DNA of 64,000 bases from Pedobacter sp. ISL-64 (GCF_018613605.1 NZ_JAGGPU010000006.1:478411-542410); one strand, 5' to 3'; shown: positions 53,501-63,286, numbered from the stretch's first letter. The notes: generated from the letters alone by a model not told the origin. Numbers and translations are program-made.

Positions 53501-55879
53501 ATGAACAAAATCCCAAAAGTTTTCCTCATTTCGGATGTTATCTGCTTGGCCCTGCTTTTGGCTTTTCTTTTTTCGTTACCCTCAAAACTGTTTAAAACAC
53601 CTACTTCGTTTGTAATTGAGGCAAGCAATGGCAATTTATTAAGTGCAGCAATTGCCAGCGATGGACAATGGCGGTTCCCTGTGGCAGACAGCGTTCCTGT
53701 AAAATTTAAAGATTGCATCATTGCTTTCGAGGATAAGCGGTTCTATAGCCACTTTGGCATTGATTTTCTGGCCATGAGCAGGGCCATGCGCCAGAATTGG
53801 AAAGCTAAAAGCGTAGTTAGTGGTGGTAGTACATTAAGTATGCAGGTAATCCGTTTATCGCGAAAACAGGACCGAACAGTTTGGCAGAAATTATTGGAGG
53901 TAATTTTAGCTTTACGCTTAGAAACAAAATATTCAAAAGAGGAAATTATAGGCCTATATGCGGCAAATGCGCCATTCGGCAGCAATGTTGTGGGCTTAGA
54001 AGCGGCAAGTTGGCGATATTATGGTCGCAATGCCAAAACCCTTTCATGGGGTGAAATGGCAACATTGGCTGTATTGCCCAACAGTCCTTCTTTGGTTCAT
54101 CCGGGTAAAAACTCGACGAGATTAATTAAAAAAAGAAACGATTTATTAGATAAGCTGGCTAAACTAAAATACATCGATCAGGCAACGGCCGATTTAGCTA
54201 AGCTAGAACCCGTTCCAGGTAAGCCTATGCCTCTACCCCAAAATGCGCCGCATCTGTTGAACCGTTTTAAAATAGAACGAGCGAGTCTTAAAATCTCTTC
54301 TACCAGAATTACTTCTACGCTGGATGAAAATATCCAACTAAAAGTTAATGCCATATTAAAACGGTACAATAACCGTTACCGGGCAAACGACATTAATAAT
54401 ATTTCGGCGCTGGTACTCGATGCCAAAACCGGTCAAGTAGTAAGTTATATAGGTAATATTTATCAGCCAGAAAATGCTGACCTGCAAAGCCACGTGGATA
54501 TGATTAAAGCGCCACGAAGTCCTGGCAGTACCTTAAAACCCTTGCTTTATGCCAGTATGATGAATGATGGCTTTATATTACCGCACACATTAGTCGCCGA
54601 TATCCCAACTCAAATAGCGGGCTATTCACCACAAAATTATGACCTGGGCTACGATGGTGCCATTGCTGCTGATAAAGCGCTGAGCCGCTCCTTAAATATC
54701 CCTGCGGTGAAAATGCTGCAGCAATACAAATACGAACGTTTTTACGATAAACTAAAAAAACTTGGAATAGGAACACTTAACCAACCAGCAGATCATTATG
54801 GATTGTCGTTAATTTTAGGCGGTAGCGAAGTTACGATGTGGGATTTGGCCAATACCTACATGGGCATGGTGCGCACGTTAAACCATTTCAATACCTATAA
54901 AGGTTTGTATAACCCTGAAGATTATAAACCTGCAAGCTATTTCAATAGCGAAAATAAAGATGAAAAAGATTATCAGCGCACCTCTTTTTTAGACCATGGT
55001 TCAATTTGGGCTACTTTTAATGCAATGGAAGAGGTAATGCGCCCAGGCGATGAAGGTTTATGGGAGCAGTTTTCTTCATCGCAAAGAGTTGCCTGGAAAA
55101 CTGGAACAAGTTTTGGCTTTCGCGATGCCTGGGCTGTTGGCCTAACGCCAAATTATGTGGTTTGTGTTTGGGTGGGCAATGCCGACGGAGAAGGAAGACC
55201 TGGCCTGGTAGGGATTGAAGCAGCCGCCCCGGTTCTATTTGATATTTTCAGGTTATTGCCCAATGGAAAATGGTTCGAAACACCAGCCACCAAACTTAAA
55301 AAGATAAAAATATGCAGGCAGAGCGGTTATAAAGCCGGAGAATACTGTACAAATGTGACAGAAGAATTAGTGCCTGTTGCAGGAGAGAAAACTGCCGTTT
55401 GTCCTTTCCATAAATTAGTTCATTTGGACAAAACAGGTACTTTTAGGGTTACCGACCAATGTGAAAGTATAACCCATATGCAGCACAAAAGCTGGTTTAT
55501 TTTACCACCAGCAATGGAATATTATTACAAAATAAAAAATAGCGATTATAAATCCCTACCTCCTTTTAAAGATGGCTGTGACCTTTCAGGTGGAAATAGT
55601 GTAATGGAGGTAATTTACCCGAAAAACAATGCAATAGTTTACATTCCCTTAGAACTAGATGGAACAAGAGGTAAAATTGTGATTAATGCAGCGCACAGAA
55701 ATTCCAGTTCGAAAATATATTGGCACATTGATCATGAATATGTAGCCACTACAACCAATTTTCATCAATTAGCAATCAGTCCTCCTCCTGGCAAACATAC
55801 TTTAACCCTGGTTGACGAAAATGGCGAAAGGTTGATACAGGTTTTTACAGTTTTGGATAAAGAAAAAAACAACAGATAA
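53501..55879 (+). CDS. pbpC: Penicillin-binding protein 1C
   Basis: A 792-residue bifunctional class A PBP with an N-terminal anchor (VFLISDVICLALLLAFLFSLP). The GT51 transglycosylase has its catalytic Glu77 in IIAFEDKRFYSHFGID, then GGSTLSMQVIRL. The transpeptidase carries S343-T-L-K in SPGSTLKPLLYA, SRSLN and K533-T-G-T-S. The C-terminal BiPBP-type domain (about residues 700-792, with PPPGKHTLTLVDENGE) is specific to PBP1C. It polymerises glycan strands in the periplasm and is linked to alpha-2-macroglobulin in many bacteria. REP palindromes in its leader may affect its expression. Confidence 0.95.
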   Translation: MNKIPKVFLISDVICLALLLAFLFSLPSKLFKTPTSFVIEASNGNLLSAAIASDGQWRFPVADSVPVKFKDCIIAFEDKRFYSHFGIDFLAMSRAMRQNWKAKSVVSGGSTLSMQVIRLSRKQDRTVWQKLLEVILALRLETKYSKEEIIGLYAANAPFGSNVVGLEAASWRYYGRNAKTLSWGEMATLAVLPNSPSLVHPGKNSTRLIKKRNDLLDKLAKLKYIDQATADLAKLEPVPGKPMPLPQNAPHLLNRFKIERASLKISSTRITSTLDENIQLKVNAILKRYNNRYRANDINNISALVLDAKTGQVVSYIGNIYQPENADLQSHVDMIKAPRSPGSTLKPLLYASMMNDGFILPHTLVADIPTQIAGYSPQNYDLGYDGAIAADKALSRSLNIPAVKMLQQYKYERFYDKLKKLGIGTLNQPADHYGLSLILGGSEVTMWDLANTYMGMVRTLNHFNTYKGLYNPEDYKPASYFNSENKDEKDYQRTSFLDHGSIWATFNAMEEVMRPGDEGLWEQFSSSQRVAWKTGTSFGFRDAWAVGLTPNYVVCVWVGNADGEGRPGLVGIEAAAPVLFDIFRLLPNGKWFETPATKLKKIKICRQSGYKAGEYCTNVTEELVPVAGEKTAVCPFHKLVHLDKTGTFRVTDQCESITHMQHKSWFILPPAMEYYYKIKNSDYKSLPPFKDGCDLSGGNSVMEVIYPKNNAIVYIPLELDGTRGKIVINAAHRNSSSKIYWHIDHEYVATTTNFHQLAISPPPGKHTLTLVDENGERLIQVFTVLDKEKNNR

Positions 55880-56032
55880 AGGCAATTTATAAGAAAAAAA
55901 TAAAACACAACAAACTGATAATAAAAAGATTATAAAAATTTAAACTACTTTCAGTATATTTAGTAGAACATTTAGAATTTCAAAAATTTTCCTCCTTGTG
56001 ACAGTTAAGTTTTACCTTAAACCAATCTTGTT

Positions 56033-56602
56033 ATGACTAGTAAATTCGGTTTTACCAAAATGGATATTAATGAATTTGAAACGTGGATTTCAAATTTAAG
56101 AGTTGCCCGAACCATCATACACATTCAGGAGCACCACACCTGGAGTCCGAGCTACATCAATTTTAAGGGTAATAATCACTTTGATTTACAGCAAGGAATG
56201 AAAAGTTACCATGTTAGCCATAATGGCTGGATGGATATTGGTCAACATTTTACTACTTTTCCCGATGGTACAATTTTGACGGGTAGAAGCCTTGAAAGTA
56301 CCCCTGCTTGTATTTTGGGCTTCAATATGAATGCCATTTGTATTGAAAATCTCGGGGATTTCGACACAGGAAAGGATTTAATGACCGTTGAGCACAAAAA
56401 TACGATTGTAAGAATAACGGCAGCACTATGTAAAAAATTCGGTGTCGCAGTTAACAGCGACAATGTAGTTTATCACCATTGGTTTAATTTAACCACCGGG
56501 GTAAGAAACAATGGAACAGGCAATAATAAAACCTGCCCGGGTACTAATTTTTTTGGCGGTAACAAGGTTGAAAATTGCAATCAAAATTTTTGCCACTGGT
56601 AA
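56033..56602 (+). CDS. N-acetylmuramoyl-L-alanine amidase (PGRP-like), first part of a split gene
   Basis: A 189-residue product of the amidase_2/PGRP fold. IIHIQEHHTWSPSYINF carries the first zinc His, NAICIENLGDFD the strand before the active-site region, and VVYHHWFNLTTGVRN...TCPG the second His and the Cys/Pro end of the domain. No signal peptide is evident. The frame stops at 56600-56602 just after the T5 run, while the -1 frame continues without a break into two SH3b domains. Read through, the protein would be about 326 residues, a normal amidase-SH3-SH3 architecture. It would cleave the stem peptide from peptidoglycan. Confidence 0.8.
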   Translation: MTSKFGFTKMDINEFETWISNLRVARTIIHIQEHHTWSPSYINFKGNNHFDLQQGMKSYHVSHNGWMDIGQHFTTFPDGTILTGRSLESTPACILGFNMNAICIENLGDFDTGKDLMTVEHKNTIVRITAALCKKFGVAVNSDNVVYHHWFNLTTGVRNNGTGNNKTCPGTNFFGGNKVENCNQNFCHW

Positions 56603-57012
56603 GTGCAGCTTTAAATGGTGCCGTTCCACAACCTGCACAAAATATTATAAAATATATTGCAGTTACCGCCGATAGCTTAAACATTAGGGAAGACGCGAAT
56701 GCCCAAAGTAAAAAAGTTACAGGAGTTGAGCCAGCAACCTTAGGGGCTATTCTTCGTGTGTATGGAGAAAAAAACGGCTGGTATAAAATATCAGCATCAC
56801 AACAGCATTGGGTAAATGGAAACTTCACCAAAAATGTAATCAGGGCAACTGTAAATGCCACTACCTTAAATGTAAGAAGTGGGCCAGGCACCAACTTCCC
56901 CAAAGTTTCTGCACTTACAAAAAATCAGGAGGTTTTTATTGTTGAAGAAAGTAATGGCTGGTGTAAAATAAGTAGCGATAATAAATGGGTAAAGAAGGAA
57001 TTTTTGAATTGA
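56575..57012 (+). CDS. Tandem SH3b domains, second part of the split amidase gene
   Basis: Overlaps the amidase end by 28 bases in the -1 frame. Translation from about LPLVSAALNGAVPQPAQ gives two bacterial SH3 domains: AVTADSLNIREDANAQSKKV...GWYKIS and ATVNATTLNVRSGPGTNFPKV...GWCKIS. Such domains bind cell-wall peptides and commonly follow amidase domains in the same chain. The frame has no ATG of its own (only TTG at 56575), so independent translation is unlikely. The join lies at A-AAT-TTT (56584-56590). Confidence 0.8.
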   Translation: MQSKFLPLVSAALNGAVPQPAQNIIKYIAVTADSLNIREDANAQSKKVTGVEPATLGAILRVYGEKNGWYKISASQQHWVNGNFTKNVIRATVNATTLNVRSGPGTNFPKVSALTKNQEVFIVEESNGWCKISSDNKWVKKEFLN

Positions 57013-57030
57013 TTTATTTGATACAGCATT

Positions 57031-57915
57031 TTAAATTACAACGCTAATATTATTCCGTTTTGCTGCTTTAAATAATATTTCTGGTTTTTTTATGCTGTTT
57101 TTACTTAGAATCAGTTCTGTTAAATTAGGCATATTACCCGAATTCAATAACAGAATGGCCGCTTCGTCACTGATGTAATTCTCACTTAAATCTAAGTGCT
57201 TTAGTTGTGGGATTGTACCCGCTTCGACTATAAAATGAGCGCCCTCATCACTAATCGTATTCATCGATAGGTTAATATTTTCTACTTGTTTAAAAAGCTT
57301 AGATTCCGTAATAATTTGACTTCTTTTTCCACTTATCCCGCAGTTTCTTAACGTTAACGATTTAAGCGCCATCAATGTTTCCGGGTTAAATAAAATTTTC
57401 AATTTTTCGTCAGAAAGTGTAAGCCCGTTCATATTAAGTGTATTTAACGCATCCAAAAATTTTGAATGGGTTAGCTCAAGCATAGCCTCTACATTAACGT
57501 TGCTTCTATCAATATTGATTTCTGCCAAATTTATGGCATAAACAGATGAAGCAATAATTGCTAACTCATTACCTCCCATACCTTCATTTCTATTTATTGC
57601 CATGCTACGGGCGAGCAATGTTATATCGGTAAGTTTTTGGTTATTGATTACCCTACCCCATGCGCTATTTACCCGCCTTTGTGATATAGGCCAATCTACC
57701 ATAAGATTATTGGCCAGTTTGATTGCATCAAGTCTGGCTTGACCGATTGGCCAGGCAAAAAAAAGCTCGATCAATGCATTCCATGCTTCATCAGATGGTC
57801 CGGAGGTTACAATAGCTTTGATTAAAGTTAATCTATCTTCATCAGAGAGATGATCAATTTTATCGGCCGCTATATAATGCAAAAGGTAATGGTACAAGAT
57901 CTTTGTTTCAGTCAT
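57031..57915 (-). CDS. Leucine-rich-repeat protein in the eCIS operon
   Basis: A 294-residue soluble protein. An N-terminal helical region (TKILYHYLLHYIAADKIDHLSDEDRL...ALIELFFAWPIGQ) leads into leucine-rich repeats of the ribonuclease-inhibitor type from about residue 145: LNTLNMNGLTLSDEKL, LKSLTLRNCGIS, VENINLSMNTISDEGA, LKHLDLSENYISDEAA and LTELILSKNSIKKPE. It starts 8 bases after the DUF4157 stop, so it is co-transcribed with it. LRR proteins bind other proteins. Roles as a chaperone or immunity protein for the upstream cargo, or as cargo itself, are guesses. Confidence 0.75.
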   Translation of the reverse strand: MTETKILYHYLLHYIAADKIDHLSDEDRLTLIKAIVTSGPSDEAWNALIELFFAWPIGQARLDAIKLANNLMVDWPISQRRVNSAWGRVINNQKLTDITLLARSMAINRNEGMGGNELAIIASSVYAINLAEINIDRSNVNVEAMLELTHSKFLDALNTLNMNGLTLSDEKLKILFNPETLMALKSLTLRNCGISGKRSQIITESKLFKQVENINLSMNTISDEGAHFIVEAGTIPQLKHLDLSENYISDEAAILLLNSGNMPNLTELILSKNSIKKPEILFKAAKRNNISVVI

Positions 57916-57923
57916 TTTATTTT

Positions 57924-60900
57924 TTATTCATACCGGGCCAATATCTGGTTAAAAGTGTTCATCTCTTCTTCTGAAAGCTCTGGTTTTAGCCGCCACCCCG
58001 CTTCTTCATCTACCAGTAATCCTGCTGCCCTCAACTCGTTTACCATTGCTGTGTAACGTTCGGGTTCGAGTTGTCTGCGCAAAGCATACACCCTATTGAT
58101 GCCATCATTGGTTCTATCTTGGCCAGGGGTTGCCGATGCTGCAATTACAACATCAAACTGTTCGCTGGCATCGTAACCTGGTATTGGCGTCATTTCGCGA
58201 TGTGCATCATTACAAAATGTAATTAAAGGTGTTATATCCGTGCGGTGTCCTATCGCAAAAATACGGTTATGTTTTGGTGTAATGTGTTTCACATCTACAG
58301 CATACCGCTCTAACGGTGGTGCCACAATGTTGGCATCTACATCAAAATTGCGGGGATTAAACCTGACAAATTGTTTAGGTACACCTTTGTAACCAGTCGC
58401 CAAACTACCAACATAATCTATATCGTTTATCGGGCCGCTAAAGTCTACATTGGGATTTGCTGCCCTCTGGCCTGCAACCCAGCTTATAATCTGGTTTTTT
58501 GCAGGAGGCCATAACCGTGATAATACGCGATTAACAGCCAGTATTGCCGCTCTCCAATCGTCTCGCCATAATTCGGTTCCCTCTGCATGAATTCTTTCAG
58601 TCAATTCTTCCAGACTTTCATCAGAGCCAGTTTTTTGTTTGTACCAAACTGCAATATCATGAATTCTTTGACTTATCCTACCCTCCATTTCATGCAGTAC
58701 ATCTCTTTCAAAATTATCCACCAGCTCCTGAGTATCTTGTCTTTGTAGATCTCTAAATTGTGCTTTAAACTCTTCAGTCCTTAATTTTAGCTCATCCATC
58801 CAGGCTTTTCTATCTCTTTTTACCTGGAAATTTGTATCAAATTCATTGTACCATTCGTTATGCTTGCGCTGTATAAAATAGTCCCAACTATCCAAACGAT
58901 TAAAAAGTCGCCTAAATTCTGGCGATGTAGGCGTATCATCAACTCTTCTGCGGTCTTCGTCTATATCATTATCAGGATTAAAATCTAAATCTCTTTCTCT
59001 ACCTCCAAAACGATCTATTACCCTATTGCGTAATTGTTCACAATAATCTGGTGGAAGTTCATGTCTATCACAACTGGCTAAATCCTGTTCTTCATTTCCA
59101 GTTGGCGTTCCATAGGTACCAGCCGATCTGCAGTTAGGTGTGAATATACTTAATGATGTTGTTGAATAATTGCCTGATGGTATTTCGGTATGATTAGTAT
59201 AGTGATTATAAGGGTACCGAATGCCGTAAATTTTAGAAGTTGCATACCTTGTATTATACTGTTCACGATCGATGTACGAATCGGCAACTGAAGAAGATAA
59301 GGTAGAAATATAATTAAAATTATCAGGTACACCTGTTGCCGCCTGTGCTTCTGCACGGCAATTGGTTCTGTAATCTGTCCATCTTTCTACTCCCGCTGAA
59401 AAATTACCCGAAGGCGTTCTCGCGCTGTAATGATAAAAGTCGGGTCCTACCTCACCTATAGGGTCATCACTGGTTATTACAGGTGGTACAGGGCCAACTG
59501 GAGCTACAGGAGGTACTGGCTTCGCGGAAGCGGCAAAATACATTTTTCCATCATAAGGCGGTAAACCAAATGCCCAAGCCGGACAATTTCCGGCTAAATT
59601 ATTACAGCCACATTCTATGTTCGCGGCCATATGCCAAGGTAAAATCATCGCCCAGGCACCTGTTTCTCCTTTAACATCAGCTGCCCAATCAAATCCGGCA
59701 TCGTGCTGCCTACAACCATCATGTGTATTACAATCTTGAAAATCGTCGTATATCCAAGTAATTCCAGTAACTGGATCAAGAATTCTTTTCGTTCCTAAAT
59801 GCTCACAGGTATCGCAGTTTACCCCACAGGCTCCCCTACATTCGGCCAAGCTTGTAATGCCAGGATTTTTCTGATATACTTCCATAGGGCCTGCAAGTCT
59901 AGGTCCAGGACCAAATTTACGCCCATGCCCCGTACCTGTTGGATCCCAACTACCACCATTTTGTGATGGCAGGTAATTCAGGGCTCTTAAAATACCACAT
60001 AAGCCGGTCAAAAGTGGACAATCATCTGTAAAACCCTGGCTCCGATCGATGGCCAATCCAACATTATCAAAAGGAATACCGGTTAAAGTTGGCGTAGCTA
60101 CGCTAACACCTGTAACCCCAACACCAGGTACACCGCTAATGCTACCCGATAAACCAAGTGAGGCTGCTGCATCACCATGCCATTCGTATGGTTGCCAATA
60201 AATCCGGCAAAGGTTAAAGCCAAGCACGCTCAGCTGCGCATAAGCACCAGCAAATAAATCAGCAGCGACGCCAAAATCCAGATCTACATCAGGGCTAGCC
60301 GTAATTGTACCTCCGCCATATGATAATGAGCCACCAATATGTGTGGTTTGCATACCAATAGCCCTAACAAATACAGCCGGGCCACCTTCGGCACTTAAGA
60401 GCGGAATACTTACCGGTACGGGCACTGGCCCAACTGGTATAATTCCGCTTAAACTAAGTTCACCTTTTATTCCTCCCCGCAATTCTGCACCTAATGATAA
60501 AGCACTGGTAATACTAATACCTCCGCTGATGCTGTAGTTGCTGGTTAAAGGATTGATTAAAATATGTGTCGGGTCGAAACAAATTGGTCCTATCTGTACC
60601 TGAACTTCTGGTGTAATACTACCTGTAATACCAACTTCGCCCGAAATGAATACGTCAGGAGCGATTGGCATAGCAAAAATCGGGATCATTAAATCCTCCT
60701 CTATAGCATCCAGGGTAAACTGCTGACTATGTCCATCCAACGGGCAACCACCAGGAATATCAATTTCCAAACCACTGGTGGTTATTCTTACATCTACACC
60801 AAATGCATCGGCCAATGCCTGTGCGGCCTGGCCCGCCTGGGTTGCAAGCCAATCTACCGCATCTACACCCGCATCGTAAACTGCACCTGCGGCATCAGAT

Positions 60901-61901
60901 ACGGCTCCACCAACAGCACTTGCGGCGTCTCCAACGGCACCAGCCGCATCGCTCAATCCTTCACCTACTGCATCAACACCACCCGCTACATCTCCTGTAA
61001 ATTCATCCCAGCTATATCTCTGTATTTCTGGCGATGCCCCTTGCTGCATGGTATGCGTTAACTCATGTGCTAGCAAAAACTTTCCGTTTTGCGAATTTGG
61101 GTTATACTCGCCTTTATTAAAGTAAATATTATTGCCTACGGTAAATGCCCTGGCATTAATGCTATCGTTCATTTTAGCGGCGTGGGAAGTATCATGAATC
61201 CTTACTCCCGAAAAATCGCCGCCCATCTTACTGCCCAAATCGCGACTAACATGTCCAGGTAAAGTGGTTCCTCCGCCCCTTGTTGCGGCAATACCAGATT
61301 GTACACTCGATGGTGCATTGCCTCCAGCAGCAGAAGCTGATTCTGATTTGGCTTGCAATGCTTCTGGTTGATCTATTTCTTTAAGTTCTTCCGCTTTGCG
61401 TGATAATTTTTCTTTTTTCTCGCAGCTTGCACATTTACGCTGTAATTTAGGTTCATCTATCTCTTGTTCTTTGCGCGATGCTTGCTCCTCATGTTCACAA
61501 CTGGCACATTTACGTTGCAACTTAGGTGGTTCATTTATTTTAGATTTTTCTTTTCTTGATGCTTTCTCCTCGTTTTCGCAACTGGTACACTTACGTTGTA
61601 TCGAAGGCCTGACAGGGGTTCTCATTACTGCTCTTTCTTTACGCGATACTTTTTTCTCCGGTTTACAGCTAGAACATTTACGCTGCACACTCATTCCTGA
61701 TGCGGGTGTACCAGAACCCGACATCGCAAAACCTGTATTAGACGGCATTCGCATTACCCGTTCGGCTACCTGATCGGCCTCTTTCTCTTGCGGATCGTTT
61801 ATGGCACCTACTTTTAGTTTAGCCTGAACACAACCAGCCCCAGGCCTGCTATGTGTAACAGACTTAGCTTGAGAATTTCCATATGCCAATACAGTACTCA
61901 T
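57924..61901 (-). CDS. DUF4157 (eCIS core) protein with PLA2-like and nucleotidyltransferase-like motifs
   Basis: A 1325-residue protein. Residues 73-160 hold four copies of QRKC-x-SC, each followed by a SRKE/SRKA motif. The eCIS core domain (DUF4157, about 213-288) has LPGHVSRDLGSKMGGDFSGV and the zincin-like H279-E-x-x-H283. An Ala-rich helical stretch (305-365) and a glycine-rich beta region (380-615) follow. Residues 690-775 are Cys-rich and include C724-NT-H727-D728-G-C730, the phospholipase A2 pattern CxxHDxC. A charged coiled coil (about 985-1125) leads to a C-terminal domain with G1165-S-LATG and FDVD (1186-1189), as in nucleotidyltransferases. DUF4157 marks eCIS-linked effectors; the toxin activities are inferred from motifs. 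Confidence 0.8.
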   Translation of the reverse strand: MSTVLAYGNSQAKSVTHSRPGAGCVQAKLKVGAINDPQEKEADQVAERVMRMPSNTGFAMSGSGTPASGMSVQRKCSSCKPEKKVSRKERAVMRTPVRPSIQRKCTSCENEEKASRKEKSKINEPPKLQRKCASCEHEEQASRKEQEIDEPKLQRKCASCEKKEKLSRKAEELKEIDQPEALQAKSESASAAGGNAPSSVQSGIAATRGGGTTLPGHVSRDLGSKMGGDFSGVRIHDTSHAAKMNDSINARAFTVGNNIYFNKGEYNPNSQNGKFLLAHELTHTMQQGASPEIQRYSWDEFTGDVAGGVDAVGEGLSDAAGAVGDAASAVGGAVSDAAGAVYDAGVDAVDWLATQAGQAAQALADAFGVDVRITTSGLEIDIPGGCPLDGHSQQFTLDAIEEDLMIPIFAMPIAPDVFISGEVGITGSITPEVQVQIGPICFDPTHILINPLTSNYSISGGISITSALSLGAELRGGIKGELSLSGIIPVGPVPVPVSIPLLSAEGGPAVFVRAIGMQTTHIGGSLSYGGGTITASPDVDLDFGVAADLFAGAYAQLSVLGFNLCRIYWQPYEWHGDAAASLGLSGSISGVPGVGVTGVSVATPTLTGIPFDNVGLAIDRSQGFTDDCPLLTGLCGILRALNYLPSQNGGSWDPTGTGHGRKFGPGPRLAGPMEVYQKNPGITSLAECRGACGVNCDTCEHLGTKRILDPVTGITWIYDDFQDCNTHDGCRQHDAGFDWAADVKGETGAWAMILPWHMAANIECGCNNLAGNCPAWAFGLPPYDGKMYFAASAKPVPPVAPVGPVPPVITSDDPIGEVGPDFYHYSARTPSGNFSAGVERWTDYRTNCRAEAQAATGVPDNFNYISTLSSSVADSYIDREQYNTRYATSKIYGIRYPYNHYTNHTEIPSGNYSTTSLSIFTPNCRSAGTYGTPTGNEEQDLASCDRHELPPDYCEQLRNRVIDRFGGRERDLDFNPDNDIDEDRRRVDDTPTSPEFRRLFNRLDSWDYFIQRKHNEWYNEFDTNFQVKRDRKAWMDELKLRTEEFKAQFRDLQRQDTQELVDNFERDVLHEMEGRISQRIHDIAVWYKQKTGSDESLEELTERIHAEGTELWRDDWRAAILAVNRVLSRLWPPAKNQIISWVAGQRAANPNVDFSGPINDIDYVGSLATGYKGVPKQFVRFNPRNFDVDANIVAPPLERYAVDVKHITPKHNRIFAIGHRTDITPLITFCNDAHREMTPIPGYDASEQFDVVIAASATPGQDRTNDGINRVYALRRQLEPERYTAMVNELRAAGLLVDEEAGWRLKPELSEEEMNTFNQILARYE

Positions 61902-61903
61902 TG

Positions 61904-63286
61904 CTACAGTGTTCGTCCTGATTTCTTTAATTCACGCTTAATACCTTCTATAATATCTTTTTGTCTTATTTCTTTGCCCCCATCTTTAAGCATCTGCATG
62001 GTTGCATACTGCACCACATTGATGATTACGCCTCCTGTAAGTTCGAATTTTTGGGCAATCTCATTTAAATTTACCTTTTCCTCCAGCTTGGTAAACGGAG
62101 AAAACCCTTGCTCCCAAAGTATAACACGCTGATTTACCTGAGGCATTGGAAATTCGATAACCGATTGAAATCTGCGCAAAAATGCCTGATCGATATTCTG
62201 TTTAAAATTACTGGCCAGTATTACCAAACCATTATGATCTTCAATCCGCTGCAACAAATAACTTGTTTCTTGGTTGGCATACTTATCCCTGGCATCACTT
62301 ACATTTGTACGTTTTCCAAAAAGGGCATCCGCTTCATCAAAAAAGAGTATCCATCCCTGGTTTTCTGCAGCATCAAAAACCTTTGCCAGGTTTTTGCCTG
62401 TCTCGCCAATGTATTTACTTACCACTCTACTTAAATCAATCCGATAAACGGGCAAATTATGTTTTTTACCCAAAACTGCTGCAGCTAATGATTTTCCTGT
62501 TCCGGCCTGTCCATAAAAAAGCGTTCTAAAACCCGGCTTTAATTTATGCCTTAAACCCAAATCATTCATCATGGTAACGTTGTGTGTTAACCAGGAATTT
62601 AATAATTCTAAATGTTCTATTGTGTGCTCAGGTAAAACCAAGTCACTATATTCCATATTGGTTTCGATTAAATGAGCCGGAAAATCGGCCGAAAACCGGG
62701 GCTTACTCCTTTCTCCTGTGGTAAACTCTTCGAACCAATTTTTATTAATATGTAATGGGATGCTCGAAATGGGTTCGCCTGGCGGAAGTGGTTCGTACTC
62801 TAAAACATTTAAGGCAAAAAGTGGATTTCTGGCATCAAAAAGCTTTAATAAATCAAAGCGTAACATCAAGTTATCAGATGCCAGTAAAAACAAAAATGTT
62901 TCTGCCGTAGGTAAAAAACCACTGAATACATTCCCCTTTTTTCCTCCAAACTCTGTAAAAATTTGTCCTGTTTGCGGATTAGTAACTAAAAATATATCTA
63001 AACATTGGGGTTTTATCTGACTCACCATTGCTAAAAAAAGCAAAAATCGATCAGCAAATTTAAGTTGGTGCTGGGTTAAAAATCTGGCGTAAGTAGAATC
63101 AAAACCACTTAAATCTGGTGGTTGTATATTAAAAATGCTAGCCCCTATAGCAACGCTACCTGCATTTATGGCACTACGCAATTGCAACACTTTTTCGAAC
63201 CAGTTTAACTCGGCCAAAAGTGCATCTGCGTTTCCCCGCAAAAGCGTGGTGTTTACCAGTTCAGATTTATCAAATAATTGTTCCAT
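61904..63286 (-). CDS. AAA+ ATPase of the contractile injection system
   Basis: A 460-residue protein. The C-terminal AAA+ module is clear: Walker A GQAGTGKS, Walker B ILFFDEADALFG, sensor LVILASNFKQNIDQAFLRRF with the arginine finger. The N-terminal 220 residues are a helical and beta region typical of the eCIS ATPase (Afp15-like), which is needed for assembly or disassembly of the particle. The gene overlaps the upstream tape-measure gene by 34 bases and is separated from the DUF4157 gene by only 2 bases. Tight packing points to one transcript. Confidence 0.9.
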   Translation of the reverse strand: MEQLFDKSELVNTTLLRGNADALLAELNWFEKVLQLRSAINAGSVAIGASIFNIQPPDLSGFDSTYARFLTQHQLKFADRFLLFLAMVSQIKPQCLDIFLVTNPQTGQIFTEFGGKKGNVFSGFLPTAETFLFLLASDNLMLRFDLLKLFDARNPLFALNVLEYEPLPPGEPISSIPLHINKNWFEEFTTGERSKPRFSADFPAHLIETNMEYSDLVLPEHTIEHLELLNSWLTHNVTMMNDLGLRHKLKPGFRTLFYGQAGTGKSLAAAVLGKKHNLPVYRIDLSRVVSKYIGETGKNLAKVFDAAENQGWILFFDEADALFGKRTNVSDARDKYANQETSYLLQRIEDHNGLVILASNFKQNIDQAFLRRFQSVIEFPMPQVNQRVILWEQGFSPFTKLEEKVNLNEIAQKFELTGGVIINVVQYATMQMLKDGGKEIRQKDIIEGIKRELKKSGRTL

